Under the pieces are notes generated by a model. The model was given only the letters and a program-made list of their open reading frames with translations, was not told where the DNA came from and ran no database searches. Positions 1 through 6,130 of a DNA stretch of 20,190 nucleotides are shown here, piece after piece. The DNA is taken from positions 1 to 20,190 of the forward strand of contig JAANSK020287601.1 in the NCBI GenBank assembly GCA_011763485.2. The letters are read 5' to 3'. A program made the translations under genes and the position numbers. This DNA is from Isoetes engelmannii (lineage: Eukaryota > Streptophyta > Lycopodiopsida > Isoetales > Isoetaceae). Each line of letters starts with the position of its first letter. Position 1 is the first letter of the stretch.

Positions 1-175
1 GGTGCGCCGCCCCGCCACCGTCGCACGGCCCTGTGGCCGCTCGCGGCCTTCAAATCGCTCTCAGATGCCGTTTCGGGGGGATTCGGGCGGCGTGTTCAGC
101 CGTCCCTCTCGATTCGTGCGGTTTCTCCAGCCCGGCCGGGCCGTTCGCCCGTCCATCCATCCCCGAGGTGAAGTG
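1..175. other. leader region without a supported gene
   Basis: All three plus-strand frames are open here because the sequence is GC-rich, and none of the translations looks like a protein (rich in Arg, Pro and Ser, no recognisable motif). One frame ends in a TGA that overlaps the ATG at 176, so the tail of an upstream overlapping gene cannot be excluded. The only useful signal is the GAGG ribosome binding site at 165-168. Confidence 0.4.
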
Positions 176-832
176 ATGTCCAAGTCAAATACCGCAGTAC
201 CCGCCGTGCCGCCGGCAGCAGATGAATCCATCCCGGCCGGCTACTGGCGCAACGCCCAGGGCGGCCTCACGCCGGAATCCCTGATCAAGCCGATCGATCG
301 CACCCGCGACCAGCTGGTGAAAGAGATGATCGCTGCCGCTCTCGCGCAGTCCGCTGCGCTGGCCCGCTTCAAGGCAGCGGCATTCGGTGATGTCGAGGCG
401 TTCGTGCGGCTGTCGGCCGAGCAGTACGACGCGAAGCTCGGTGGCGCAAAGGGCAACGTGACCCTAGTCTCGTTTGACGGCCGATACAAGGTCGTTCGAC
501 AGATGCAGGAAAGTATCGTGTTCGACGAACGGCTCCAGGCGGCAAAGACACTCATCGATGAGTGCATCCAGACCTGGGGACAGGGCAGCGACGCCAAGAT
601 CATGGCGCTCGTCGATGACGCGTTCGCCGTGGGGAAGGAAGGCAAGATCAACACCGGACGCGTGCTGGGCCTGAAGGGCCTGGATATCAAGGACGCGAAG
701 TGGCAGTCCGCAATGCAGGCGATCAGCGACTCCGTGCAGGTCGCCAGCAGCAAGCCGTACATCCGCTTCTATGAGCGCGTGGGCGATACCGCCGAATACC
801 GGCCGATCTCGCTCGACGTGGCGAGCGTGTGA
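176..832 (+). CDS. DUF3164 family protein
   Basis: The 218-residue product has the features of the DUF3164 family of Mu-like phages: an N-terminal GYWRNAQGGLTPESLIKP segment, a central LVSFDGRYKVVRQ motif, and a C-terminal stretch ending in YIRFYERV. The family is conserved in the semi-essential early region of Mu-like phages, next to gemA. Its molecular role is not established. The start at 176 is chosen because GAGG lies 7 bases upstream and the protein similarity begins there. The frame is open further upstream, but that extension is Arg/Pro-rich and not protein-like. It overlaps the next gene by one base (TGATG). Confidence 0.85.
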   Translation: MSKSNTAVPAVPPAADESIPAGYWRNAQGGLTPESLIKPIDRTRDQLVKEMIAAALAQSAALARFKAAAFGDVEAFVRLSAEQYDAKLGGAKGNVTLVSFDGRYKVVRQMQESIVFDERLQAAKTLIDECIQTWGQGSDAKIMALVDDAFAVGKEGKINTGRVLGLKGLDIKDAKWQSAMQAISDSVQVASSKPYIRFYERVGDTAEYRPISLDVASV

Positions 833-1014
833 TGGCGACCTGCACCGTCACGATCGCCGACCAGGCTGATGGCGGCGTGTCGATCGAGATCGCTCATGAC
901 GCGCCTCAGCCGGGCCGTGAAACCATGGCGCAGCGAATCGCAGTTGCGCTGCGCGACCAGTTGCGCGACGTCAGCGTCGGCGCATCTGATGCGTCTTCGA
1001 CGGACGTCGACTGA
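832..1014 (+). CDS. small hypothetical phage protein
   Basis: This 60-residue protein overlaps both neighbours by one base (TGATG at each end), so it is very likely translated by coupling within the early operon. The N-terminal part (TVTIADQADGGVSIEI) looks like a short beta hairpin, followed by a helix around MAQRIAVALRDQL and a polar tail. A GTG three bases upstream is an alternative start. Small proteins of this style are common between DUF3164 and gemA in Mu-like prophages. No function can be given. Confidence 0.65.
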   Translation: MATCTVTIADQADGGVSIEIAHDAPQPGRETMAQRIAVALRDQLRDVSVGASDASSTDVD

Positions 1015-1673
1015 TGTCCGCTGCCGCCCGTAAGCCGTCATCGAAGGCACTGGCGCCGGCCGAGATCGCCCGCAAGCGAGAGATCGGCCGCATCCACATC
1101 CTGAAAGACCAGCTCGGCCTCGATCGCGACCAGTACGAGGCTGTGCTGGCGTCGGTCTGCGGGCCGGACGTCGAGTCGTCAACGCAGCTGGATGCGCCGG
1201 GCCGGCTGAAGCTGATCAGGCATCTGGAGGCCCACCGGGCACGGCAGCAGCCTGTCTATCCAGGCCGCCCGCACAACACCGACGCCAAGGCCCGGAAGGA
1301 AATCACCAAGATCCAGGCGCTGTTGACCGATGCCGGCCGGCCGTGGACCTACGCGCAGTCGATCCTGACGCGGATGACCAAGGGCCGGAAGACGCGCATC
1401 GAGTTCGCGAGCCTGGGCGAGCTGAATGCGCTGATCACGGCCCTGGAAGTCGAAGCGAAGAAGCGCCTGGCGACAGCACTGCTGGACGAGCTGCAACGGC
1501 ACGGCCTGGATTGGTCGTATGCCATTACGGCAGCCGTGGTGATGTTCGGCCTGAGCCCGAAGCGTGATCTGACGAAGTACAGCGAACCGATGAGTCAGAC
1601 GCTGCGCTGGCTGCGCGGCGATCTGCGGCCGGCACCGGCCTGCCCGTGGCCGTGGGTTGACCCGAACGCCTGA
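1014..1673 (+). CDS. gemA: GemA / gp16 family regulatory protein
   Basis: The 219-residue protein matches the gp16 (DUF1018) family that includes Mu GemA. A helical N-terminal region (REIGRIHILKDQLGLDRDQYEAVL) is followed by the typical core around residues 95-150, with KIQALLTDAGRPWTYAQSIL and a basic MTKGRKTRIEF segment, then a C-terminal helical part. In Mu, GemA affects host gene expression and DNA gyrase-dependent supercoiling. That function is known for Mu and inferred here. The gene starts in a TGATG overlap with the preceding gene and ends directly against the Mor-like gene, so all are probably one transcript. Confidence 0.85.
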   Translation: MSAAARKPSSKALAPAEIARKREIGRIHILKDQLGLDRDQYEAVLASVCGPDVESSTQLDAPGRLKLIRHLEAHRARQQPVYPGRPHNTDAKARKEITKIQALLTDAGRPWTYAQSILTRMTKGRKTRIEFASLGELNALITALEVEAKKRLATALLDELQRHGLDWSYAITAAVVMFGLSPKRDLTKYSEPMSQTLRWLRGDLRPAPACPWPWVDPNA

Positions 1674-2162
1674 ATGACATTGGCGCCCGCCCATCAAGTG
1701 ATCAGCGACGCGGAAGCGTCCGTCGATCTCGCGCGCCTACCGGGACGCTTGCGCGCCTTGGTGCGGGCGCTGGGGCTGGCGCGCACCGTGGCCTTCCTGG
1801 AGCGCTTCGGCGGGACCAAGCTGCGGCTGCGGGATCTGCACCACAGCGGTCGGCTGACCGTGAGCCTGAACTACCGCGACGTGATCGATTGCCTGGGCCA
1901 GGCCGGCATCGATGCACTGCTGACCGTGTACCCGGACCAGCTCGAAATCCTGCTGCCGATGCCGGACGTCATCCTGCAGCAGCTGCGCGATGAGCAGATC
2001 GCCGCCGCGCTGGCCGCAGGGGTGCCGACCCGGACGATCGCCATGAAGTACCACCTGACACAGCGCTGGGTGCAGATGATCAAGCGGCGCGTCGAGGCTG
2101 GCCCGCTGTCTGGCACGAAGCGCGAGCCGCTGGCGGAGCGGCAGCGGGATCTGTTCGCGTGA
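1674..2162 (+). CDS. mor: Mor-like transcription activator
   Basis: The 162-residue protein resembles the Mor/C activator family of Mu. Residues about 32-55 contain the LGLARTVAFLERFGGTKLRLR segment typical of the Mor dimerisation region. Residues about 100-140 form a helix-turn-helix (IAAALAAGVPTRTIAMKYHLTQRWVQMIKRR). In Mu, Mor activates the middle promoter from a dyad site upstream of a weak -35 box. It probably switches this phage to late gene expression. The ATG follows the gemA stop with no gap. The 50-residue middle region is longer than in Mu Mor, so it may be a divergent member. Confidence 0.75.
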   Translation: MTLAPAHQVISDAEASVDLARLPGRLRALVRALGLARTVAFLERFGGTKLRLRDLHHSGRLTVSLNYRDVIDCLGQAGIDALLTVYPDQLEILLPMPDVILQQLRDEQIAAALAAGVPTRTIAMKYHLTQRWVQMIKRRVEAGPLSGTKREPLAERQRDLFA

Positions 2163-2410
2163 AGCGCGCAGCCGGGCAAATGGCGCTGGCGCTGGCTGCG
2201 GACCCTTACGAGCTCTGCCGCCATGACCGCTACGGCTACGCCACGCTGGCCTGTGTGCCGGCCGGGTTCATCTGTGATGACTGCAAGCGCTTTGTCATGC
2301 AGTGGTTGCCGGAATCACCTGAAGTGCTGGGCTACCTGTCGGCCGAGTGGGCGTGGCATCACCGCGACGGCAAAGCCTGGACCACGCTGACCGAGCGGGG
2401 GCAGCGCTGA
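2159..2410 (+). CDS. small cysteine-containing phage protein
   Basis: This 83-residue protein begins at a GTG that overlaps the preceding stop (GTGA), which decides the start over the ATG at 2180. Residues about 20-45 contain Cys, His and a CDDC pair (CRHDRYGYATLACVPAGFICDDC) that could bind zinc. It ends in a TGATG overlap with the HNH gene. The tight coupling suggests a partner of the HNH protein or a small regulator, but I do not recognise the family. Confidence 0.65.
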   Translation: MKRAAGQMALALAADPYELCRHDRYGYATLACVPAGFICDDCKRFVMQWLPESPEVLGYLSAEWAWHHRDGKAWTTLTERGQR

Positions 2411-2793
2411 TGCCGATCCGGCCCGAGAACCGGAAGCGCTACCCGCCGAACTGGAAGGCCATCAGCGCCCGCATCCGGCAGCGCGCCGGCAACCGCTGCG
2501 AAGGCAGCCCGGACTATCCGGCCTGCCGCGCCGCCAACGGCGAGCCGCACCCGGATACCGGCAGCCGCGTGGTGCTCACCGTGGCGCACCTGGATCACAC
2601 CCCCGAGCACTGCGACGACCGCAACCTGAAAGCCATGTGCCAGCGCTGCCATCTGTATTACGACCGGCACCACCACGCCCAGACCCGCTACCGCACCCGG
2701 CGAGATGGGCTTGCCACAGCCGACCTTTTTGCCGCCGGTCCTGACCCGCATCCGTCGATCGACGGCGCAGACCCCGCACCGGCAGCAAGTTGA
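2410..2793 (+). CDS. HNH nuclease-like protein
   Basis: The 127-residue product has an HNH layout: a basic N-terminal helix (KAISARIRQRAGNRCE), a strand plus AHLDH at residues about 60-64, an N in the middle helix (DDRNLKAMCQRCH), and a Cys-x-x-Cys/His-rich end (CQRCHLYYDRHHH). A first Cys lies in NRCEGSPDYPAC. HNH proteins nick or cut DNA. In phages they often sit near packaging genes and assist terminase, but here no terminase is nearby, so the role is open. The ATG in the TGATG overlap is chosen over an upstream in-frame ATG at 2347 because the domain begins just after it. Confidence 0.8.
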   Translation: MPIRPENRKRYPPNWKAISARIRQRAGNRCEGSPDYPACRAANGEPHPDTGSRVVLTVAHLDHTPEHCDDRNLKAMCQRCHLYYDRHHHAQTRYRTRRDGLATADLFAAGPDPHPSIDGADPAPAAS

Positions 2794-2853
2794 ATCCGGA
2801 AAAAAACAGGCGCAACATCCGCTCCGAGGCGTCGAAACCTCGCAAGCAGCGGT

Positions 2854-2885
2854 AAGCCGGCCCCGAGAGTCATGCCGGCTTTGTT
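2854..2885 (+). terminator. probable Rho-independent terminator after the HNH gene
   Basis: AAGCCGGC at 2854-2861 pairs perfectly with GCCGGCTT at 2874-2881 across a 12-base loop. The T stretch that follows is short and interrupted (CTTTGTTATG), so termination may be partial. The hairpin lies 60 bases after the HNH stop codon and would separate the early operon from the antirepressor locus. Confidence 0.55.
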
Positions 2886-2897
2886 ATGCCTGATCGT

Positions 2898-2943
2898 TTT
2901 ACGGTCGGGAGGGCGGCAGCGATACAACACCGGACCTGTCCGG
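2898..2943 (+). promoter_or_regulatory. weak sigma70-like promoter with dyad operator candidate
   Basis: TTTACG at 2898-2903 and GATACA at 2921-2926 are separated by 17 bases, a weak match to sigma70 boxes. Just downstream lies a dyad, CCGGAC-CT-GTCCGG, at 2930-2943, at a place where a repressor would block transcription start. This would serve the antirepressor gene at 3051. Both boxes are poor, so the promoter call is tentative; the dyad itself is clear. Confidence 0.3.
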
Positions 2944-2986
2944 GAAAACTGCCCGCCGTCTGCTTGCGGTTTCGAACCTCCCGACC
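2903..2986 (+). promoter_or_regulatory. structured leader upstream of the antirepressor gene
   Basis: GGTCGGGAGG at 2903-2912 is perfectly complementary to CCTCCCGACC at 2977-2986. Inside this closing stem are two further hairpins: the CCGGA/TCCGG stem at 2930-2943, and AAACTGC 2946-2952 with GCGGTTT 2966-2972 (one G-U pair, 13-base loop). If transcribed, this would fold as a multi-branched RNA about 65 bases before the start codon. It could be a translational control element, an antisense target or simply DNA operators. I know no family for it. Confidence 0.45.
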
Positions 2987-3050
2987 ACCAGCGCCGCCAC
3001 GCGTCGAAACGCGGCGGTGCTGGTTCATTCCTCGCAAGCAGGAGACAACT

Positions 3051-3827
3051 ATGTCCGGCATCCACGCAGTAGCAGAGTTCAGCGGTTTGCAGATCACGAT
3101 TCACCAGGTCAACGGCGAGCGGTGGATTCAGGCGCTCGATATCGGGCGTGCGCTCGGATACTCCGAGCCCAAGAAGGTCATGACCGTCTATCAGCGTCAC
3201 GCGGACGAGTTCAGCGACCGAGATACCTTGATCCTCAATTTGAGGACGAACCCCCAGGGCGGGAACCCGAACGTGCGCGTCTTCAGTCAGGCGGGCGCTG
3301 TGCTCCTTTCGATGTTCGCCAATACGGCCCGCGCGAAGGACTTCCGCGCCTGGGCGAAGAAGGTGTTGGTGGCTGAGGTTCAACGTCAGATTGACGTTGA
3401 ACCTGTGGCGCAGATGCCGGCCACCATCGAAGGCCGCCTGAGCAACATCGAGCAGAACATGGCCCAGCTCGCCGGCCACATGGGCCAGCTCGTACAGGTG
3501 AGCTTGCAGCAGGCCAACAAGCACCAGGTGATGGAACGCTATGTGGGCCTGCTGGAACTCAACCAGCGCGGCACCGTGAAGGTGACGCCGGAAATCAAGC
3601 TGGAAATCCTGACCTTGTACACCCAGGGCATGCCGCAGCGGGACATCGCCCGGCTCACCCGCATCTCCGTGCCGACCGTCAACCAGATCGTGCGCGGCAA
3701 GTACCAGGAGAACGCGCTGACCCGCGCCAATCCGCCGCCGGAGGAACTGGTGCGGGCCGCGCTTGAGCGCAACCTGGAAGAAGAACGTGTGCGCCTGGCG
3801 CTGGCCCAGCCAGCGGTGCGTTCATGA
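3051..3827 (+). CDS. Bro-N domain phage antirepressor
   Basis: The 258-residue protein has an N-terminal Bro-N domain at residues about 5-105: the WIQALDIGRALGYSEP motif, then VFSQAGAVLLSMFANTARAKDFRAWAKKVL. It is followed by a coiled linker and a C-terminal helix-turn-helix (about residues 180-220, EILTLYTQGMPQRDIARLTRISVPTVNQIVRGKY). Bro-N proteins in phages are antirepressors or DNA-binding regulators, so it probably acts on lysogeny control. AGGAG lies 6 bases before the ATG at 3051. The frame is open from further upstream, but that part is the structured leader. A perfect 29-base palindrome lies at the junction of the two domains. It overlaps the next gene by 4 bases (ATGA). Confidence 0.85.
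   Translation: MSGIHAVAEFSGLQITIHQVNGERWIQALDIGRALGYSEPKKVMTVYQRHADEFSDRDTLILNLRTNPQGGNPNVRVFSQAGAVLLSMFANTARAKDFRAWAKKVLVAEVQRQIDVEPVAQMPATIEGRLSNIEQNMAQLAGHMGQLVQVSLQQANKHQVMERYVGLLELNQRGTVKVTPEIKLEILTLYTQGMPQRDIARLTRISVPTVNQIVRGKYQENALTRANPPPEELVRAALERNLEEERVRLALAQPAVRS
3376..3404. repeat. perfect palindrome inside the antirepressor gene
   Basis: AGGTTCAACGTCA at 3376-3388 is the exact reverse complement of TGACGTTGAACCT at 3392-3404, with a GAT spacer. The element is in frame and encodes part of EVQRQIDVEP, right after the Bro-N domain. Thirteen perfect base pairs with a 3-base loop are far beyond chance and unlike the surrounding GC-rich sequence. It lacks a T tract, so it is not a normal terminator. 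An operator, a recombination joint between domains or an mRNA hairpin are possible. Confidence 0.85.
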
Positions 3828-4099
3828 GCCGCGCTCGAACAGCATCGGATGAAGCCGATGCGCTGATGAGCGACATGCTTCTGCGGCTACACAACCAGGA
3901 GCTGGCATTGCGCTGCCTGCAGTTTCTGGTGGCGGACCGGCGCGATGGCCGGGATGAGGGGCTGGACATGAAGGTGGATGAGCTGTGCGGCCTGTTCGCA
4001 GTGCTGGAAGCGCACGCCGGTGACACGCTCAAGCTTGGGGATCGGCTGGAAGCCGCCATCGTGCAGATGGACCGGCAGCTCGTAGCGCAGGCGGCCTGA
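3824..4099 (+). CDS. small helical protein, partner of the antirepressor gene
   Basis: The 91-residue protein starts in an ATGA overlap with the antirepressor gene and ends 12 bases before a strong terminator, so it is the last gene of that transcript. It is acidic and almost fully helical, with no cysteine-pair or membrane segment. I do not recognise the family. Its coupling to the antirepressor suggests a shared regulatory role. Confidence 0.65.
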   Translation: MSRARTASDEADALMSDMLLRLHNQELALRCLQFLVADRRDGRDEGLDMKVDELCGLFAVLEAHAGDTLKLGDRLEAAIVQMDRQLVAQAA

Positions 4100-4110
4100 C
4101 CGGCCGGATC

Positions 4111-4150
4111 AAAAAAAGCCCCCGGTGCGAATCGCGCCGGGGGCTTTTCT
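4111..4150. terminator. strong bidirectional Rho-independent terminator
   Basis: AAAAGCCCCCGG at 4114-4125 pairs perfectly with CCGGGGGCTTTT at 4137-4148. The stem continues through a T-G wobble into GCG/CGC around an AAT loop, about 16 pairs in all. T runs flank it on both strands (seven A before, four T after), so it should stop both the antirepressor transcript and the converging lipoprotein transcript. Confidence 0.9.
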
Positions 4151-4157
4151 GTGCCGC

Positions 4158-4790
4158 TTATTTCCGTCCGAAGATCGCCTGTACTCGCGGATCGCGAATG
4201 AATTTGTCGTAGGCCGACAAGATCATCTCGTTGACGGACGGCGCATAGTCGGCAGGCTGACCGAACTTGCCGGTTCGCTTCGGTTCGGCGACGTAGGTCT
4301 CGTTCAGAAGGATGCTGCCGTCACCTTTCTGGTCAATGACGTAACGCACTGCGTAGGTCCAGTCGACGCTGTAACCGAGGTCGTCGGCCTTGAACTCCAG
4401 CACCTCGCCGGACAATCGCAGCGGGCTTCGATCGTCGATCTTGAAACCCGTCTTCTCCAGCTCAAGTGCCGTGGCTCGCTGCACCAGGTCCGCCACGTTG
4501 ACGCCAAGATAGATTTGCCCCGCCGCCGTGTTCTGTATCTGGTTTGGCGCGATCGATTGACGGCGTGGTGCTGCATTGTTGAAAGCGCCGGGATTCACTG
4601 CCTTCGCCGGCTCGACGATCTCTTGAGATGTTTTCGATGGAGCGTAGGTGAATGTGCCGATATCGGTGTTTGCTTCAAATCGAACAAAGTTCTGCGGCGT
4701 GTAATTCACCGGAATGGTCCCCGAGCATGCAACTACGCTCAGCGCCAGGCCGATGACCGCCAGTACCCCTATGCTTCTGCAAGGCAACAT
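4158..4790 (-). CDS. lipoprotein (probable moron)
   Basis: Read on the minus strand, the 210-residue product begins with a lipoprotein signal peptide. The hydrophobic core IGVLAVIGLALSV is followed by the lipobox VVAC, with Cys22 as lipidation site and Ser at +2, which by the Escherichia coli rule favours the outer membrane. The mature part holds PNQIQNTAAGQIYLGVNVADLV and DLGYSVDWTYAVRYVI. It resembles YajG-like chromosomal lipoproteins in layout, so I read it as a bacterial gene carried as cargo. The start at 4790 is chosen because GGGAG precedes it and the signal peptide starts there; a longer open frame exists upstream. It is the only reverse gene in the prophage and appears less GC-rich. 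It sits where terminase and portal genes are expected. Confidence 0.8.
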   Translation of the reverse strand: MLPCRSIGVLAVIGLALSVVACSGTIPVNYTPQNFVRFEANTDIGTFTYAPSKTSQEIVEPAKAVNPGAFNNAAPRRQSIAPNQIQNTAAGQIYLGVNVADLVQRATALELEKTGFKIDDRSPLRLSGEVLEFKADDLGYSVDWTYAVRYVIDQKGDGSILLNETYVAEPKRTGKFGQPADYAPSVNEMILSAYDKFIRDPRVQAIFGRK

Positions 4791-4838
4791 CCGCTTCTCC
4801 CTTTCTTTGACGCCGGTCTGATCGGCATCTAATCTGAA

Positions 4839-4868
4839 TTGAACCCGCTGCAACGGCGGGCGAATAAG
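4839..4868 (+). promoter_or_regulatory. candidate late promoter upstream of the protease gene
   Basis: TTGAAC at 4839-4844 and AATAAG at 4863-4868 are separated by 18 bases, four of six matches each. The spacer contains an inverted repeat, CCCGC at 4844-4848 and GCGGG at 4856-4860. In Mu a C-activated promoter (PI) lies just before the protease gene I, so a late promoter here is expected. The boxes alone would not prove it. Confidence 0.3.
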
Positions 4869-4893
4869 TTCACCCCCGGACCTGAATGCTACC

Positions 4894-4911
4894 GCCGCCC
4901 AACATGGCGGC
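4894..4911 (+). promoter_or_regulatory. hairpin covering the ribosome binding site of the protease gene
   Basis: GCCGCC at 4894-4899 pairs with GGCGGC at 4906-4911, ending one base before the ATG at 4912. The only purine-rich stretch before that ATG (GGCGG) is in the stem. An ATG at 4904 in the loop opens a three-codon frame whose TGA overlaps the real start (ATGGCGGCATGA). This could tune translation of the protease. Confidence 0.4.
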
Positions 4912-6093
4912 ATGAGCACTGCATCACAGTCCCCCGCTTCGAAGGCTGCCGCCTTCAAGGGTTTCGACGACCTGGTCGAGATCTTCGCTGCCGGCACGCA
5001 TGTGGATTCGTCCGGGAAGCGCCGGACCTGGACCACGGCCGACCTCGACGCGATCGTCGCCAACCATTCCGCCGCTGCGCCTGCGCCGATCGTCGTCGGC
5101 CACCCGGCGACCGATGCGCCAGCTTACGGCTGGACCGGCGGCGGCCTGAGCCGCGTGGCCGATCGGCTCTACGCCAAGTTCACCGACGTGGAGCCGCAGT
5201 TCGCGCAGCTGGTGGCGGAGAAGCGCTTCCCGAATCGCAGCGTGAAGATCGCCGATGGCCCGGCCGGGCCGAAGCTGGTGCACGTCGGCTTTCTCGGCGC
5301 GGCCCCGCCGGCCATCGAAGGGCTGAAGCCGATCGAGTTCGCGGCAGACGATTCCGCCAGCGTCGCCGTCTACGAGTTCTCCCAGTCCAGCGCCTACGGC
5401 ATGCAGCTGATCGCCAGCGGCATGCGCCGGATGCGTGAGTTCTTCATCGAGAAGTTCGGCCTCGAGGCGGCAGATCGCGTGACGCCGGATTACTCAATCA
5501 CCGGCCTCGAGCAGCTCGCAGCCGATGCAGCGAAAGACGACTCCTCCGCCAGTGGCGTTGCCGCTGGCCGCGCACCTTCCGCTGCGTTCGCAGCGGCTTC
5601 CTCTTCTGTTGATCCGGAGCCACACGTGTCCCAAGAGCAACTCGATGCCGCCACTGCGGCAGTCGCTGTCGAAAAAGCGCGTGCCGATGCTGCCGAAGCG
5701 AAGCTCGCGCAGTTCAGCGCGGCCGAACGCCTGACCAAGTCTCAGTCGCTGATCGCCGGTCACGTCGCGGCAGGTCGCCTGCTGCCGGCGCAGGCGGAAG
5801 GCCTGGCCGAGTTCCGCGCTTCGATCGACGACGGCGCGACCTTCGAGTTCGCGGCGGCGGATGGAACCAAGACCCCCAAGCCCCGCGTTGCGCAGTTCGA
5901 CGCACTGCTCGACGCCCTGCCGGTGCAGATCGAGAGCGGCATTCATAGCGGCGCGGATACCGCTGTCGGCGCCGCCGGTTCCGACCCGGCAGCTATCGCC
6001 GCCAAGGCGGCCGAGTACGTCGCGGAGCAGGCCAAGGCCGGCGTGACGATCTCGATCGCCGAAGCGGTCAACCACGTCTCGCGCGCCGGCTGA
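4912..6093 (+). CDS. phage head maturation protease with scaffold domain (Mu gpI-like)
   Basis: The 393-residue protein has the layout of phage I-like proteases fused to scaffold. Residues 1-150 carry the typical motifs DLVEIFAAGTHVDSSGKRRTWT, IVVGHPATDAPAYGW, FPNRSVKI and FLGAAPPAIEGLKPIEF. A low-complexity Ala/Ser linker at about 210-235 leads to a helical, charged C-terminal scaffold domain (SQEQLDAATAAVAVEKARADAAEAKLAQF). The enzyme cleaves scaffold and capsid during prohead maturation. It is the first head gene here; in Mu-like phages terminase, portal and a MuF protein precede it, and none is seen. The ribosome binding site is weak and in a hairpin. An internal start may yield the scaffold alone. 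Confidence 0.8.
   Translation: MSTASQSPASKAAAFKGFDDLVEIFAAGTHVDSSGKRRTWTTADLDAIVANHSAAAPAPIVVGHPATDAPAYGWTGGGLSRVADRLYAKFTDVEPQFAQLVAEKRFPNRSVKIADGPAGPKLVHVGFLGAAPPAIEGLKPIEFAADDSASVAVYEFSQSSAYGMQLIASGMRRMREFFIEKFGLEAADRVTPDYSITGLEQLAADAAKDDSSASGVAAGRAPSAAFAAASSSVDPEPHVSQEQLDAATAAVAVEKARADAAEAKLAQFSAAERLTKSQSLIAGHVAAGRLLPAQAEGLAEFRASIDDGATFEFAAADGTKTPKPRVAQFDALLDALPVQIESGIHSGADTAVGAAGSDPAAIAAKAAEYVAEQAKAGVTISIAEAVNHVSRAG
5626..6093 (+). CDS. candidate nested scaffold protein from an internal start
   Basis: An in-frame GTG at 5626 (codon 239 of the protease gene) is preceded by GGAG at 5616-5619 with a 6-base spacer, a much better ribosome binding site than that of the full gene. It lies exactly at the linker between protease and scaffold domains. 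The product would be 155 residues. In Mu and lambda the scaffold is made from such nested in-frame genes (Z within I; Nu3 within C). The position fits; expression is inferred. Confidence 0.5.
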   Translation: MSQEQLDAATAAVAVEKARADAAEAKLAQFSAAERLTKSQSLIAGHVAAGRLLPAQAEGLAEFRASIDDGATFEFAAADGTKTPKPRVAQFDALLDALPVQIESGIHSGADTAVGAAGSDPAAIAAKAAEYVAEQAKAGVTISIAEAVNHVSRAG

Positions 6094-6130
6094 GCCGCAG
6101 CGCCCGAGAAGACCCAGGAGCCAGACCTCA

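Larger units (their letters stand above)
2825..3041 (+). repeat. paired hairpin repeat with conserved loop GCGTCGAAAC
   Basis: GCGTCGAAAC occurs at 2829-2838 and 3001-3010, and CTCGCAAGCAG at 2839-2849 and 3031-3041. In the first copy the two blocks are contiguous (21 bp); in the second they are separated by 20 bp. Each TCGAAA lies in the loop of a different small hairpin: 2825-2829 pairs with 2838-2842, and 2994-3003 pairs with 3010-3017 with a 2-base bulge. The second copy runs into the AGGAG ribosome binding site of the antirepressor gene. Confidence 0.6.

Noticed and set aside
4125-4832. A 235-codon plus-strand frame opposite the lipoprotein gene.
   Set aside because: The minus strand has a clear signal peptide, lipobox, ribosome binding site and terminator. 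The plus-strand frame begins inside the terminator stem and has no motif.
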